DNA of 64,000 nt. Origin: Pseudarthrobacter sp. fls2-241-R2A-127. GTDB lineage: Bacteria > Actinomycetota > Actinomycetes > Actinomycetales > Micrococcaceae. A program made the position numbers and the translations under genes. The notes under the pieces are model-generated. The model was not told the origin of the DNA and ran no database searches. It saw only the letters and a list, made by a program, of their open reading frames with translations. This document shows positions 23,684 to 32,295 of the stretch, one piece after another. How positions within the stretch are numbered: the first letter of the stretch is position 1; every line of letters begins with the position of its first letter. Location: NCBI RefSeq assembly GCF_030209355.1, contig NZ_JARVSF010000006.1, positions 1-64,000 on the forward strand, in the 5' to 3' direction.

Positions 23684-25492
23684 TCAGCGCGAGTCCGCCC
23701 CTTCAGGCGGAATGGGAGCGTCACTGCGCCGAACCGTATCCTGATGCAGCTCCAAGGCGCTAGTCACAAGGGCGAAGTGGCTGAAAGCCTGAGGCGTGTT
23801 GCCCAGTTGGCGGCCGGCCTTCACCGCCCACTCCTCACTCAGCAGCCCCACATCGTTGCGCAGTTCCAGCAGCCGTTCGAAGAGTTCCCGCGACTCCTCA
23901 TGTCGTCCGGCGCCCAGGAGGGCCTCCACCAGCCAGAACGAGCAGGCCAGGAAGACGCCTTCATCCCCGGGCAGGCCGTCGTCGCTCTGTTCCGGGCGAT
24001 ACCGCAGCACGAACCCGTCCTGGGTCAGCTCCCGCTGGATCGCCTCGATGGTCCCCACCACCTTGGGATCATCCGGGGGCAGGAAGCCCACCCTGGGGAT
24101 CAACAGCAGGCTGGCATCGAGTTCAGGCCGGCCGTAGGACTGGACGAACGTGTTGCGCGCCGCGTCGTAGCCGTTGGCCAGGATGTCCTGGCGGATCCGG
24201 TCCCGCAGCGCCTCCCAGCGCTCCACCGGCCCCGGCAGGCCGGACTCCCGCACGCCCTTCACCATCCGGTCCGCAGCCACCCACGCCATGACCTTGGAAT
24301 GCGTGAAGTGGCGCCGCGGCCCCCGCATCTCCCAGAGCCCGTTGTCCGGCTGGTCCCAGATGGTCTCAAGGTGCTCCATCAAGGCCACCTGAACGTCCCA
24401 GGCCTCGTCCGTATGCTTGAGCAGCGAGTTCCGGGTCAGGGCAAGGCAGTCAAGGACCTCACCCCACACATCCAGTTGGAATTGCTCGGCCGCCGCATTT
24501 CCAATCCGCACCGGCGCCGAGTTCTCGTAGCCTTTCAACCAGGGCAGTTCCATCTCCGGCAGCCGCCGCTCACCGTGGATTCCGTACATGATCTGCAGGT
24601 CCGCGGGGTCTCCCGCCACGGCACGGAGCAGCCAGTCCCGCCAGGCGGCGGCCTCGGCTTTATACCCGGCAGCAAGCAGCGCCTGCAGGGTCATGGTGGC
24701 GTCCCGCAGCCAGCAATAGCGGTAGTCCCAGTTGCGTTGGCCGCCCGGCTGTTCCGGCAGCGATGTGGTGACGGCGGCGACGATCCCGCCGGTGGGGGCG
24801 TAAGTGAGGGCCTTGAGCGTGACCAGGGAGCGCACCACGGCGTCCTGGTATTTTCCTTCGACCGTGCACTGGGAGGACCAGCCCTGCCAAAACTCGAACG
24901 TGCTGTGCAGGACTTTCTCCGCGTCGACGGAAACCGGCCGGCCCACATGGCTGGGAGCCCAGGTCAGCACGAACGGCACTTTCTCGCCGGCATTGACCGT
25001 GAAGTCGCTGACGGTGTGCATGTTCTCGCCGTGCAGGGGTGCGGGAGTGACCAGGTAGACGGCGTCCGGGCCGGCAATGGCATGCAGTCCCCGTTTGTCC
25101 TTGCGTACCCAGGGCACGATATGCCCGTAGTCGAAGCGAAGCACCAACTCGCCGTGCATCTTTACGCTGCCGCTGACACCCTCGACGATCCGGACGATGT
25201 CGGCCACGGAATCCCGGGGAGGCATGAAGTCGGTGACGCGCACCGTTCCCTCCGGGGTCTCCCACTCGGTATCCAGAATCAGGCTTCCGTCGCGGTAGCT
25301 GCGGCGCGTACAGGCACCCGCGCCCTCCGGAGCCAGCAGCCAGCGCCCTGCGTCCGGCGTGTCCAGCAACGCGTTGAAACACGCAGGGGAATCGAACCGC
25401 GGCAGGCAGAGCCAGTCGATCGAGCCTTCCTTGCTGATGAGGGCACCGGTGTGAAGGTCGCCAACCACCGCATAATCTTCAATTCGCGCCAT
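23684..25492 (-). CDS. Glycoside hydrolase family 15 protein (glucoamylase/trehalase-like)
   Basis: A 602-residue GH15 enzyme. Actinobacterial members of this size include acid trehalases and glucoamylase-like proteins. The N-terminal beta-sandwich (IEDYAVVGDLHTGALIS, SIDWLCLPRFDSP) is followed by the alpha/alpha-barrel with NWDYRYCWLRDA near residue 300 and the family signature around GYENSAPVRIGNAA near 375. The second acidic region EEWAVKAGRQLGNTPQAFSH closes the active site (recognisable as GNTPQAFSH). No signal peptide, so it acts inside the cell. I start at ATG 25492 (MARIEDY). It is divergent from the DUF72 gene. Confidence 0.88.
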   Translation of the reverse strand: MARIEDYAVVGDLHTGALISKEGSIDWLCLPRFDSPACFNALLDTPDAGRWLLAPEGAGACTRRSYRDGSLILDTEWETPEGTVRVTDFMPPRDSVADIVRIVEGVSGSVKMHGELVLRFDYGHIVPWVRKDKRGLHAIAGPDAVYLVTPAPLHGENMHTVSDFTVNAGEKVPFVLTWAPSHVGRPVSVDAEKVLHSTFEFWQGWSSQCTVEGKYQDAVVRSLVTLKALTYAPTGGIVAAVTTSLPEQPGGQRNWDYRYCWLRDATMTLQALLAAGYKAEAAAWRDWLLRAVAGDPADLQIMYGIHGERRLPEMELPWLKGYENSAPVRIGNAAAEQFQLDVWGEVLDCLALTRNSLLKHTDEAWDVQVALMEHLETIWDQPDNGLWEMRGPRRHFTHSKVMAWVAADRMVKGVRESGLPGPVERWEALRDRIRQDILANGYDAARNTFVQSYGRPELDASLLLIPRVGFLPPDDPKVVGTIEAIQRELTQDGFVLRYRPEQSDDGLPGDEGVFLACSFWLVEALLGAGRHEESRELFERLLELRNDVGLLSEEWAVKAGRQLGNTPQAFSHFALVTSALELHQDTVRRSDAPIPPEGADSR

Positions 25493-25532
25493 GACCTTAC
25501 CCTGCCACACAACACTGTAGGAACATCGAAGA

Positions 25533-26264
25533 ATGGCAGTGCACATCGGTACCTCCGGCTGGAGCTACGACCACTGGGAGAACGTCCTGTACCCGCCCGG
25601 GTTGCCGGCCCGGGACCGGCTGCAGCACTACGTCGCCAGGTTCACCACAGTTGAACTGAATGCCAGCTTCTACCGGTGGCCCCGCGACACCACGTTTGCC
25701 GGCTGGAACAAGCGGCTGCCGCCGGGTTTCAGCATGTCAGTCAAGGCTCCCCGCGGCCTCACCCACGCCCGCAAGCTGTACGCGCCCGAGGTCTGGGTGG
25801 AACGCATTGCCAGGTGCTGGCATGAACTGGGGGATAAACGGGCCGTGCTCCTGGTCCAACTGCCGCCGCAACTGGGCAGGGACGACGCACGGCTCGAGTA
25901 TTTCCTGGCCGCGCTTCCGGCCTGGATCCGGGTTGCCGTTGAATTCAGGCATCCCAGTTGGGACTGCCCGGAGTTGTTTTCGCTGTTGGAACGGCACCAG
26001 GCGGCCTACTGCATCATGAGCGGGGCCAACCTGCCCTGTATCCTGCGCACCACCGCGCCATTTACCTATGTCCGGCTGCATGGCCCCGACCATGAGCATT
26101 TGTATGGTGGCTCATATTCGGAAGCCGACCTGCACTGGTGGGCCGACCGGATCCGCGAGTGGGACGGCGGAGGCCTGGACGTGTACGCCTACTTCAACAA
26201 CGACAGCGGCGGGAACGCCGTGCGCAACGCCGAAACACTGCGCGGGATCCTCGGCACCGGCTGA
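25533..26264 (+). CDS. DUF72 domain-containing protein
   Basis: A 243-residue protein of the DUF72/YecE family, a TIM-barrel-like fold of unknown activity. Typical landmarks are the N-terminal IGTSGWSYDHW, VELNASFYRWP, FSMSVKAPRGLTHARKL (core SVKAPRGLTH), VAVEFRHPSW near residue 135 and the C-terminal YAYFNNDSGGNAVRNAE (core FNNDSGGNAV). It stands alone between GH15 (divergent) and the App1-like gene 31 bases on. Confidence 0.85.
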   Translation: MAVHIGTSGWSYDHWENVLYPPGLPARDRLQHYVARFTTVELNASFYRWPRDTTFAGWNKRLPPGFSMSVKAPRGLTHARKLYAPEVWVERIARCWHELGDKRAVLLVQLPPQLGRDDARLEYFLAALPAWIRVAVEFRHPSWDCPELFSLLERHQAAYCIMSGANLPCILRTTAPFTYVRLHGPDHEHLYGGSYSEADLHWWADRIREWDGGGLDVYAYFNNDSGGNAVRNAETLRGILGTG

Positions 26265-26295
26265 TCCACGCTCCACCCTGTGGCAGAGTGGTGGC

Positions 26296-27408
26296 ATGGA
26301 CACGGCTCCCCAGCATCCGGCCCGAAAAACAGCACGCAAGCCCGCGCCGGCAGTGCTGGCCCAGTACGCACTCTCGGGGAACCAGGCCTTCCGGCTGGCG
26401 CACCGGGTCTCGGACGCGGTCAACAGCCTGCGGATCCGGCTGGCGAAGCGCTGGGATTTCGTGCCGCAAACCATCGCATACCAGGGCTATGGCTCCACGA
26501 CCCGGGTCCGTGTGCTGGGCCGGGTGCTGCTGACGCAAAAGCCCCTGCCGGGAAGCCGGGCGGAGCAGGAAGCGAAAATCGGGAACCAGAACATCCGCGG
26601 CTGGCGTGCCTTCACCGGCGTGCCGCTGCAGTTTACCGACGTCGAGATCACCATCGGCGACGTCGTCACCCACATGACGGCGGACCGGGGCGGCCTGATC
26701 GACACCGAGGTGGACGTCCAGCTTTCCCCCGGCTGGCACACCGCGGTCCTGCGCGCCGAGGGAACGGAACCGGCGGAGGCGCTGATCCAGGTCATCGCAC
26801 CCGAGGTGAAATTCGGAATCGTCTCGGACATCGACGACACCGTCATGGTGACCGCCCTGCCGCGGCCCTTCCTGGCGCTGTGGAACACCTTCGTGCTCAG
26901 CGAACGGGCACGGATGGCAACTCCGGGCATGGCGGTGCTGTTGGACCGGCTGACCATCGAGCACCCCGACGCCCCTGTCATCTATCTGTCCACTGGCCCC
27001 TGGAATGCGGCCCCCACGCTGGGCCGCTTCCTGACCCGCAACATGTACCCCAAGGGCGCGCTGCTCTTGACGGACTGGGGCCTGACGCAGGACCGCTGGT
27101 TCCGCAGCGGCCAGGAACACAAGCGGCGGAACCTGGAGCGGTTGGCCCAGGAATTCCCGGACATGCGGTGGCTCCTGATCGGTGACAACGGGCAGCACGA
27201 TGAAGCCATCTACTCTGCCTTCGCCGCAGACAACGCGGACAAAGTGGCGGCCATCGCCATCCGGCAGCTGTCAGTCAGCGAATCGGTGTTCGCCGGCGGC
27301 CACTCGGAGGACGGCGACCACACCTCTTCGAGGGTTCCGTGGATCTATTCCCCGGACGGCGCGGGCATCGCCAAGCAGCTGGCCATGCTGGACCTGCTCC
27401 GGGGCTGA
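26296..27408 (+). CDS. App1 (DUF2183) family phosphatase-like protein
   Basis: A 370-residue protein with a C-terminal App1/DUF2183 domain, a HAD-like fold found in phosphatidate phosphatases. The DxDxT catalytic motif is SDIDDTVM (residues 184-191); LSTGPWNAAP and LIGDNGQHDEAIY supply the later motifs. Residues 60-160 form a beta-rich N-terminal domain with VLGRVLLTQ. No membrane helix is obvious. Function in bacteria is not established; a role on lipid or polyphosphate head groups is possible. The start is ATG 26296; the frame upstream overlaps DUF72. Confidence 0.8.
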   Translation: MDTAPQHPARKTARKPAPAVLAQYALSGNQAFRLAHRVSDAVNSLRIRLAKRWDFVPQTIAYQGYGSTTRVRVLGRVLLTQKPLPGSRAEQEAKIGNQNIRGWRAFTGVPLQFTDVEITIGDVVTHMTADRGGLIDTEVDVQLSPGWHTAVLRAEGTEPAEALIQVIAPEVKFGIVSDIDDTVMVTALPRPFLALWNTFVLSERARMATPGMAVLLDRLTIEHPDAPVIYLSTGPWNAAPTLGRFLTRNMYPKGALLLTDWGLTQDRWFRSGQEHKRRNLERLAQEFPDMRWLLIGDNGQHDEAIYSAFAADNADKVAAIAIRQLSVSESVFAGGHSEDGDHTSSRVPWIYSPDGAGIAKQLAMLDLLRG

Positions 27409-27418
27409 CCCGGAGCAG
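27394..27418. terminator. Hairpin spanning the App1 stop codon
   Basis: CTGCTCCGGG, five-base loop containing the TGA stop, then the perfect complement. It lies between converging genes and probably ends transcription from the App1 side; there is no T-run. Confidence 0.45.
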
Positions 27419-27435
27419 GGCCGGCACCGCACGGT

Positions 27436-28983
27436 TTAGGCGCTGGCACCCAGCGGCGCGCCGTCGTCGGGCGCTTCACTGCCGTCCAGGATCTCCGGAA
27501 CAACCGCCTGGGCGATCGCGGCGTCCGCCGCCGCTGCCAGGTCGCGTTCCTCGATGAGCTCCTGGAACCAGAAGTAGGAGGCCTTGGGCGTCCGCTCCAG
27601 GGTTTCGAAGTCCACGTGCAGGAGGCCGAACGGCTGCTTGTACCCGGCCGACCATTCGAAGTTGTCCAGGAAGGACCATACGTAGTAGCCGCGGAGGTCC
27701 ACCGATTCGGCTTCGCCGCCAGGAGCTGTTGCCTTCAGCGCGGCCTCAAGGTGGTCGGAGATGTACTTCAGCCGGCGCTCGTCCGGAATGAACCTGGTAT
27801 TGGTGGACTTGTCGCGGACAATGATGTCCTCGAAGCTCGCCCCGCCCTCGGTAATAATCACCGGAGGCAAGTTGGGGTACCGTTCCGCCATCTCCTTCAA
27901 GGCGACAGCCATGTACTCGGGCTTGACCGGCCACCCGTAGGCGGTGATGTCCGCTTCCGGCCAGGCCTCCACATGGAACGGTGTAGTACCGCCGCCTGCT
28001 GCGCTCAGGTCGCTCCCCATAGCTTCCGCCATGCTCGGCGGCACCGCGCCGCTGCCGGGGCCCACGGCCACCTTGGTGGGCATGTAGTAGTTCAGCCCGT
28101 AGAAATCCAGCGGCTGGGAGATGATCTCCATGTCCTCTTCGGGATGCTCGAAGGAGCTGAAGAACTTGGCCGCCCGGATGAGGTCGGGGTACTTGCCGGT
28201 CAGGACCGGGTCGGCGTACAGCCGGTTCTGGCCCAGGTCCATGAGACCGGCACTGATCTTGTCCAGCGGATTGATGGAGTTCGGCACCATGGGTGAATAG
28301 ACATTGGTCATGCCGATCTCGCCCGGCACCCCCGCGGCACGGAGCGCCTGGACCGCCAGGCCATGCCCGAGCAGCTGGTGGTGGACGGTGGGAAACGCGC
28401 CCAGGGCCAGCTCCTTGCCGGGGGAATGCACTCCCAGGGAGTAGCCGTTGGCGCTGACGGTTGCCGGTTCGTTGATGGTGACCCACCGGGCCACCCGATC
28501 GCCGAAAGCTTCGGCCACCAATGCGGCATACTCCCCCAGCCGGTAGGCCATGTCCCGGTTCATCCAGCCGCCCGCCTCGTCCAGCTCCAGCGGCGTGTCC
28601 CAATGGTAGATGGTGGCCATGGGTGAGATCCCGTTGGCCAGGAGCTCATCCAGGAGCCGGTCGTAGAATGCCAGGCCGGCCCGGTTTACCGGACCGGTTC
28701 CGCCCGGCTGAATGCGGGGCCAGGAGAACGAGAACCGGTACGAGTCCACGCCCAACTGCTTCAGCAGGGCCACGTCCTGCGGCATGCGGTGGTAATGGTC
28801 GGTTGCGACGGCCGGGCTGTGGTCCCCCACGATCGCCCCCGGCTTGGCGGCGAACACCTCCCAGCCCGACTTGCCGCGGCCGTCTTCGTCGAGCGCCCCT
28901 TCAATCTGGAATGCTGCAGTGGCGACGCCAAGCGTGAACCCCGGAGGGATAAGTGCTGCGAGGTCCTTGGCGGATTTATGCAT
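27436..28983 (-). CDS. Family 1 glycoside hydrolase (beta-glucosidase)
   Basis: A 515-residue cytoplasmic GH1 enzyme hydrolysing beta-glucosides or related sugars. The family N-terminal signature FTLGVATAAFQIEGA is near residue 15. The acid/base Glu is in VTINEPAT near 168. The nucleophile region reads IITEGGASF near 390, where most members have ITENG; the catalytic Glu is kept but the following Asn is Gly. Conserved WSFLDNFEWSAGY near 440 gives the aglycone-site residues. Length is slightly above the usual 450 because of a 30-residue C-terminal tail. Confidence 0.9.
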   Translation of the reverse strand: MHKSAKDLAALIPPGFTLGVATAAFQIEGALDEDGRGKSGWEVFAAKPGAIVGDHSPAVATDHYHRMPQDVALLKQLGVDSYRFSFSWPRIQPGGTGPVNRAGLAFYDRLLDELLANGISPMATIYHWDTPLELDEAGGWMNRDMAYRLGEYAALVAEAFGDRVARWVTINEPATVSANGYSLGVHSPGKELALGAFPTVHHQLLGHGLAVQALRAAGVPGEIGMTNVYSPMVPNSINPLDKISAGLMDLGQNRLYADPVLTGKYPDLIRAAKFFSSFEHPEEDMEIISQPLDFYGLNYYMPTKVAVGPGSGAVPPSMAEAMGSDLSAAGGGTTPFHVEAWPEADITAYGWPVKPEYMAVALKEMAERYPNLPPVIITEGGASFEDIIVRDKSTNTRFIPDERRLKYISDHLEAALKATAPGGEAESVDLRGYYVWSFLDNFEWSAGYKQPFGLLHVDFETLERTPKASYFWFQELIEERDLAAAADAAIAQAVVPEILDGSEAPDDGAPLGASA

Positions 28984-29079
28984 GGAGGCCAGCCTTTGTT
29001 GCGGTGGGTCGGGTACGTCTCAGGATTACACAGCGGGGAGCGGCTGACGAGCACCAACGCCCCTGGCCGGCACCGTTGG

Positions 29080-29457
29080 CTACTGCGAGCCGAAGAGGAA
29101 CTCCTTGGCGTGCGCCACCGCCTTGCGGAAGGCGTCATTGCGCAGGGTCACCAGATGTTCCGAATCGCCGTCGGACGGTTCCAGATAACCCGTGTAGCCC
29201 GGCCGCAGGACCCAGATATCGCCGGCAGGGGGCAGGTAGAACACTCCGAAGGACCGCTGCTGGGCCTCATCGGCCGTCCAGATCGGGACCACCGCCAAGG
29301 CAGCGCCGGTGGCCGGGTTGATCCACTGCGCCCGCGGCATGGGCTGCTCATGCGCCTCGGGGTCCAGGAAGGGCGCCGTTCCAGGCCCCCACCGCTCCTC
29401 GAAGCGCTCATGGAATGCAGGAATCAGCGGTGAATCGTAGCGCCGCCACTCGCTCAT
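29080..29457 (-). CDS. Conserved hypothetical protein, 125 residues
   Basis: I cannot assign a family. The protein is soluble, acidic and rich in aromatic residues (MSEWRRYDSPLIPAFHERFE at the start; WINPATGAALAVVPIW and WVLRPGYTGYLEP in the middle). No cysteines, signal peptide or membrane helix. It is a single gene in the minus direction upstream of GH1 and downstream of Hsp20, with normal GC-rich codon use. Confidence 0.6.
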   Translation of the reverse strand: MSEWRRYDSPLIPAFHERFEERWGPGTAPFLDPEAHEQPMPRAQWINPATGAALAVVPIWTADEAQQRSFGVFYLPPAGDIWVLRPGYTGYLEPSDGDSEHLVTLRNDAFRKAVAHAKEFLFGSQ

Positions 29458-29551
29458 GGGGTTTACGCCTCCTTGGATGAATTCCCTGTGCCGGCCAATG
29501 GCTGCCGGCGTCCCGCCCGGAGACAGGGGCGCCGGCGCAGTGCCATGGGTC

Positions 29552-29980
29552 CTAGGCGTCGATCTGCTGCATCCCGCCCTGTTGGGTCTGGATTTCGATC
29601 TTGCGCGGCTTGGCCTGCTGGGCCACCGGGATCCGCAGGGTCAGCACGCCCTGGTCGTAGGCGGCCTTGATCCTGTCGGTGTCCAGGGTGTCGCCCAGGA
29701 TCAGTTGCCGGCTGAACACGCCGCGGGGCCGCTCCGACGCCACCAGTTCCACGTTAGGTTGCGTCGGGTCCCGGCGCTCGGCCCGCACCGTCAGGACGTT
29801 CCGTTCCACGTTCAGGTCCACGGAGTCCACGTCCACGCCGGGAAGGTCGAATGCCACCACAAATTCGCCGTCTTCCTGCCAAGCGTCCATCGGCATGGCT
29901 GCCGGGCGGGCGGCGGTTCCCAAAACCTGCTGCGCAAGCCGGTCCAGCTCACGGAACGGGTCCGTACGCATCAACATCAT
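29552..29980 (-). CDS. Hsp20/alpha-crystallin family small heat-shock protein
   Basis: A 142-residue ATP-independent chaperone that holds unfolding proteins. The alpha-crystallin domain spans residues 38-130, from [21 protein letters not shown] (core [13 protein letters not shown]) to [20 protein letters not shown] (core GVLTLRIPV). The ATG at 29980 has AAGGAG six bases upstream; alternatives at 29977 and 29971 differ little. A strong housekeeping promoter with overlapping inverted repeats lies just upstream, and a MerR/HspR-like gene is divergent, suggesting repression relieved by heat. Confidence 0.92.
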   Translation of the reverse strand: MMLMRTDPFRELDRLAQQVLGTAARPAAMPMDAWQEDGEFVVAFDLPGVDVDSVDLNVERNVLTVRAERRDPTQPNVELVASERPRGVFSRQLILGDTLDTDRIKAAYDQGVLTLRIPVAQQAKPRKIEIQTQQGGMQQIDA

Positions 29981-30022
29981 TTCCCACTCCTTCAGCTTCA
30001 AGGTGTTGGATATCCGGTCACC

Positions 30023-30059
30023 CACCACCACTTTCAATCTATGGTGGTGAATGTAGATT
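30023..30059. promoter_or_regulatory. Overlapping inverted repeats in the hsp20 leader
   Basis: Two mutually exclusive hairpins: CACCACCA (30023-30030) pairs with TGGTGGTG (30042-30049), and AATCTA (30036-30041) pairs with TAGATT (30054-30059). They cover the predicted hsp20 start of transcription and 5' leader. They could be a protein operator or a temperature-sensitive RNA switch. Confidence 0.5.
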
Positions 30060-30060
30060 T

Positions 30061-30089
30061 TTTATAGCACCGGTGGGAAACTTGGGCAA
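30061..30089 (-). promoter_or_regulatory. Predicted sigma-70 promoter of hsp20
   Basis: On the minus strand, -35 TTGCCC (30084-30089) and -10 TATAAA (30061-30066) are separated by 17 bases, matching the housekeeping consensus well. Transcription would start near 30054, inside the inverted repeat listed above. Confidence 0.6.
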
Positions 30090-30121
30090 GACCGCATTCG
30101 GTGGAATTTTTGGGAGAACTC

Positions 30122-30451
30122 ATGGCGGAACCTGAAACGGGCCGGCCCGGCCGTTCCCCCGGCCCACGCGCCCTGTACGCAATCTCCGTGGCGGCGGACC
30201 TGACGGGCACGGGACAACAAAACATCAGGCTGTACGAGGCCAAGGGACTGCTGACGCCCGCCCGGACCGCGGGCGGCACGCGTCAATACAGCGAGGAGGA
30301 CATCGCCGTGCTGCTCCGGATCGGCGAGCTGCTCCAGGAGGGCCTGAACCTCGCCGGAGTTGCCAAGGTCCTGGAACTGGAGGCCGCAAACCTCAAGCTC
30401 CACCGGGCGCTGAAACGGGCGCGGTCCAGGCCTTGGCAGGACGGGACGTGA
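30122..30451 (+). CDS. MerR family regulator, HspR-like
   Basis: A 109-residue DNA-binding protein with a MerR helix-turn-helix (residues 18-88): YAISVAADLTGTGQQNIRLYE (core LTGTGQQNIRLYE), GLLTPARTAGGTRQYSEEDI (core TPARTAGGTRQYSEED). This form, with TxxGxQxxRxYE, is typical of HspR repressors. A short coiled-coil helix and basic tail end the protein. GGGAGAA lies before the ATG at 30122. Divergent from hsp20, it is the likely repressor of that gene; no consensus HAIR element (CTTGAGT-N7-ACTCAAG) was seen. Confidence 0.82.
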   Translation: MAEPETGRPGRSPGPRALYAISVAADLTGTGQQNIRLYEAKGLLTPARTAGGTRQYSEEDIAVLLRIGELLQEGLNLAGVAKVLELEAANLKLHRALKRARSRPWQDGT

Positions 30452-30470
30452 GCCGGTTCGGCGCGCCGGT

Positions 30471-31259
30471 TCACTCCTCCGGTTTGGACAGCTTCCCCGT
30501 GACCGGTTCGCCTGCGATCCTGGCCGTCCGCCAGGTATCAAGCGCAATAACGCCCCCGAGGATCATCAGCGACAGGGAGAACGACGCCAAGGTGTCGGTG
30601 GGCCAGTGATAGCCCAGGTACAGCCGGCTGGAGATGGCCAGGATGATTCCGACGGCGGCAACGGCGAATCCGATGACGGCAGCCCGGCGGCTCCGCCGCC
30701 GCGAGACGATCAGGTAGGCACCCACCAGCAGGAAGTCGCAGGCACCGAGGACGTGGCCGGAGGGGAACGAAAAGGTCTGGTCCGCGCCAAACAACATCTG
30801 GTCCACCGGGGGACGGGAGCGCTGGACAATGTGGAGGATGATCTGCGAAACGATCACCCCTGTCAGCATCGCCGACGCCAGCAGGATGGGCCGCCAGGCA
30901 TGTTTGGCGGCGACACCCCAGACGACGACCACCACCAGGACGATGATGGGCAGCGCGATGGGGCCGAAGAACACTGCCAGGAAGATCATGAAGGCGGTGA
31001 GGGCACCGGAACGCGTGGTCACCAGCCAGTCGTGCAGGGGTTCATCCATCGCGTGAAGGCCGGTGGACTGGACCACACTGACGAGGATGGCGACAAAGAG
31101 CGCCAGCCCCACCACGGAGAGGATGACCGACGCCCGGTAGAGCCGGCGCCGGTCCTCCACATCCACGTAGCGCTCCTCCACCACGAACTTCTCGTTGAAG
31201 GTGCGCCACTTTCCGGCGTTGTGTTCCTGGACCCCGGACCGTGATGATTTCTGTACCAA
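30471..31259 (-). CDS. PAP2 family membrane phosphatase
   Basis: A 262-residue type-2 phosphatidic acid phosphatase with five to six membrane segments after a 45-residue polar N-terminus. The three active-site motifs are present: QRSRPPVDQ (KxxxxxxRP variant) near residue 150, FPSGH near 167 and SRLYLGYHWPTD near 220. Likely substrates are phosphatidate or undecaprenyl pyrophosphate. The listed start is a TTG; no downstream ATG gives a better N-terminus before the first helix, so the start is uncertain. Confidence 0.82.
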   Translation of the reverse strand: MVQKSSRSGVQEHNAGKWRTFNEKFVVEERYVDVEDRRRLYRASVILSVVGLALFVAILVSVVQSTGLHAMDEPLHDWLVTTRSGALTAFMIFLAVFFGPIALPIIVLVVVVVWGVAAKHAWRPILLASAMLTGVIVSQIILHIVQRSRPPVDQMLFGADQTFSFPSGHVLGACDFLLVGAYLIVSRRRSRRAAVIGFAVAAVGIILAISSRLYLGYHWPTDTLASFSLSLMILGGVIALDTWRTARIAGEPVTGKLSKPEE

Positions 31260-31375
31260 TGTGCTGCCTTGTCCCTGCGCCGTGATAAATGCTTAGCCTG
31301 AACACTATCCCGGTGAAGGCCCATTCACTCCATCATGCAGCCCGTAATCGCGGAGGTCGCTGGAACGCGCCGGAG

Positions 31376-32254
31376 CTAGCCGTTGCCGCCGGCCGTGCCG
31401 GAGGGAACCGCTGCGTGGTTCCGCCAACTGTGTTCGGGCTCGAAGCCGAGCAGGCGCCGGGCCTTGTCGATGGACAGCATGGTTTCGTGTTCGCCCAGGT
31501 CCTTGGTGACCTTGACGTTCGGGAACACCTCGGCTGCCAGTTCTGCGCTTGGGCGGCTCATGACGGTGTCCGCGTTGGCGATGATGAAGGCTTCGAAACC
31601 GGGCTTCGCATTCTCCAGGGCCCGGGCTACTGCCTGTGCGCCGTCCCTGCCGTCGATATAGCCCCAAAGATTCCACTTGCGCAGCGTCGCGTCGTCCTCG
31701 AAGGAGGGGAACCGCTCATAGTCGGCCTCGTCCATGACGTTGGAGAACCGGAGGCCTGTGATGCTCAGTTCCGGGTCCCAGCGTGTCAGTTCCACCGCCA
31801 TCCTTTCCTCCAGCGTCTTCACCAGGGAATAGGTGCTCTCGGGCCGGGGAGGATATTCCTCGTCCACCGGAATGTAGGGCGGATCAATGTCGAATGGCAG
31901 CCCGAGTACGGTCTCGCTTGAGGCGTACACCACCTTCTTGATGCCGGCCCGTCGTGCCGCCTGGAAGACGTTGTAGGTGGAGAGCATGTTGTTCTCGAAC
32001 GTCGCGGCGTCCGGAATGATGCCGGGGGCCGGTATGGCACCAAGGTGCACCACGGCGTCGAACCCGTCATGGCGGTCATCCACTCCCAGCAGCGCATCCA
32101 CCACCTGGCCGTAGTTGCGCAGGTCCACCACCAGCAGGCCGGGGCTCCGGGTACCGGCACGGTCCAGGTTGAGGACCTGGTGGCCGTCGTCGGTGAGCCG
32201 GCGCACCACGTGCCGGCCAAGTTTTCCGCTTCCGCCTGTAACGGCAATTCTCAT
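31376..32254 (-). CDS. NAD(P)-dependent epimerase/dehydratase
   Basis: A 292-residue extended short-chain dehydrogenase/reductase of the sugar epimerase type. The Rossmann motif GGSGKLGRHVV is at residues 7-17; the catalytic Tyr-Lys pair is in TYSLVKTLEE near residue 143, with SSETVLG as the preceding Ser strand. The sugar or other substrate is unknown. It lies downstream of the adenylate kinase gene on the same strand, 41 bases apart. Confidence 0.85.
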   Translation of the reverse strand: MRIAVTGGSGKLGRHVVRRLTDDGHQVLNLDRAGTRSPGLLVVDLRNYGQVVDALLGVDDRHDGFDAVVHLGAIPAPGIIPDAATFENNMLSTYNVFQAARRAGIKKVVYASSETVLGLPFDIDPPYIPVDEEYPPRPESTYSLVKTLEERMAVELTRWDPELSITGLRFSNVMDEADYERFPSFEDDATLRKWNLWGYIDGRDGAQAVARALENAKPGFEAFIIANADTVMSRPSAELAAEVFPNVKVTKDLGEHETMLSIDKARRLLGFEPEHSWRNHAAVPSGTAGGNG

Positions 32255-32295
32255 CAGTGTTTCCTTCTGTTCGAGTTCACCATGCGTTGTTCCGG

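Noticed and set aside
23744..25654. 636-codon plus-strand open frame
   Set aside because: Antisense to the GH15 gene; no family similarity and poor composition (His/Gln/Gly-rich).
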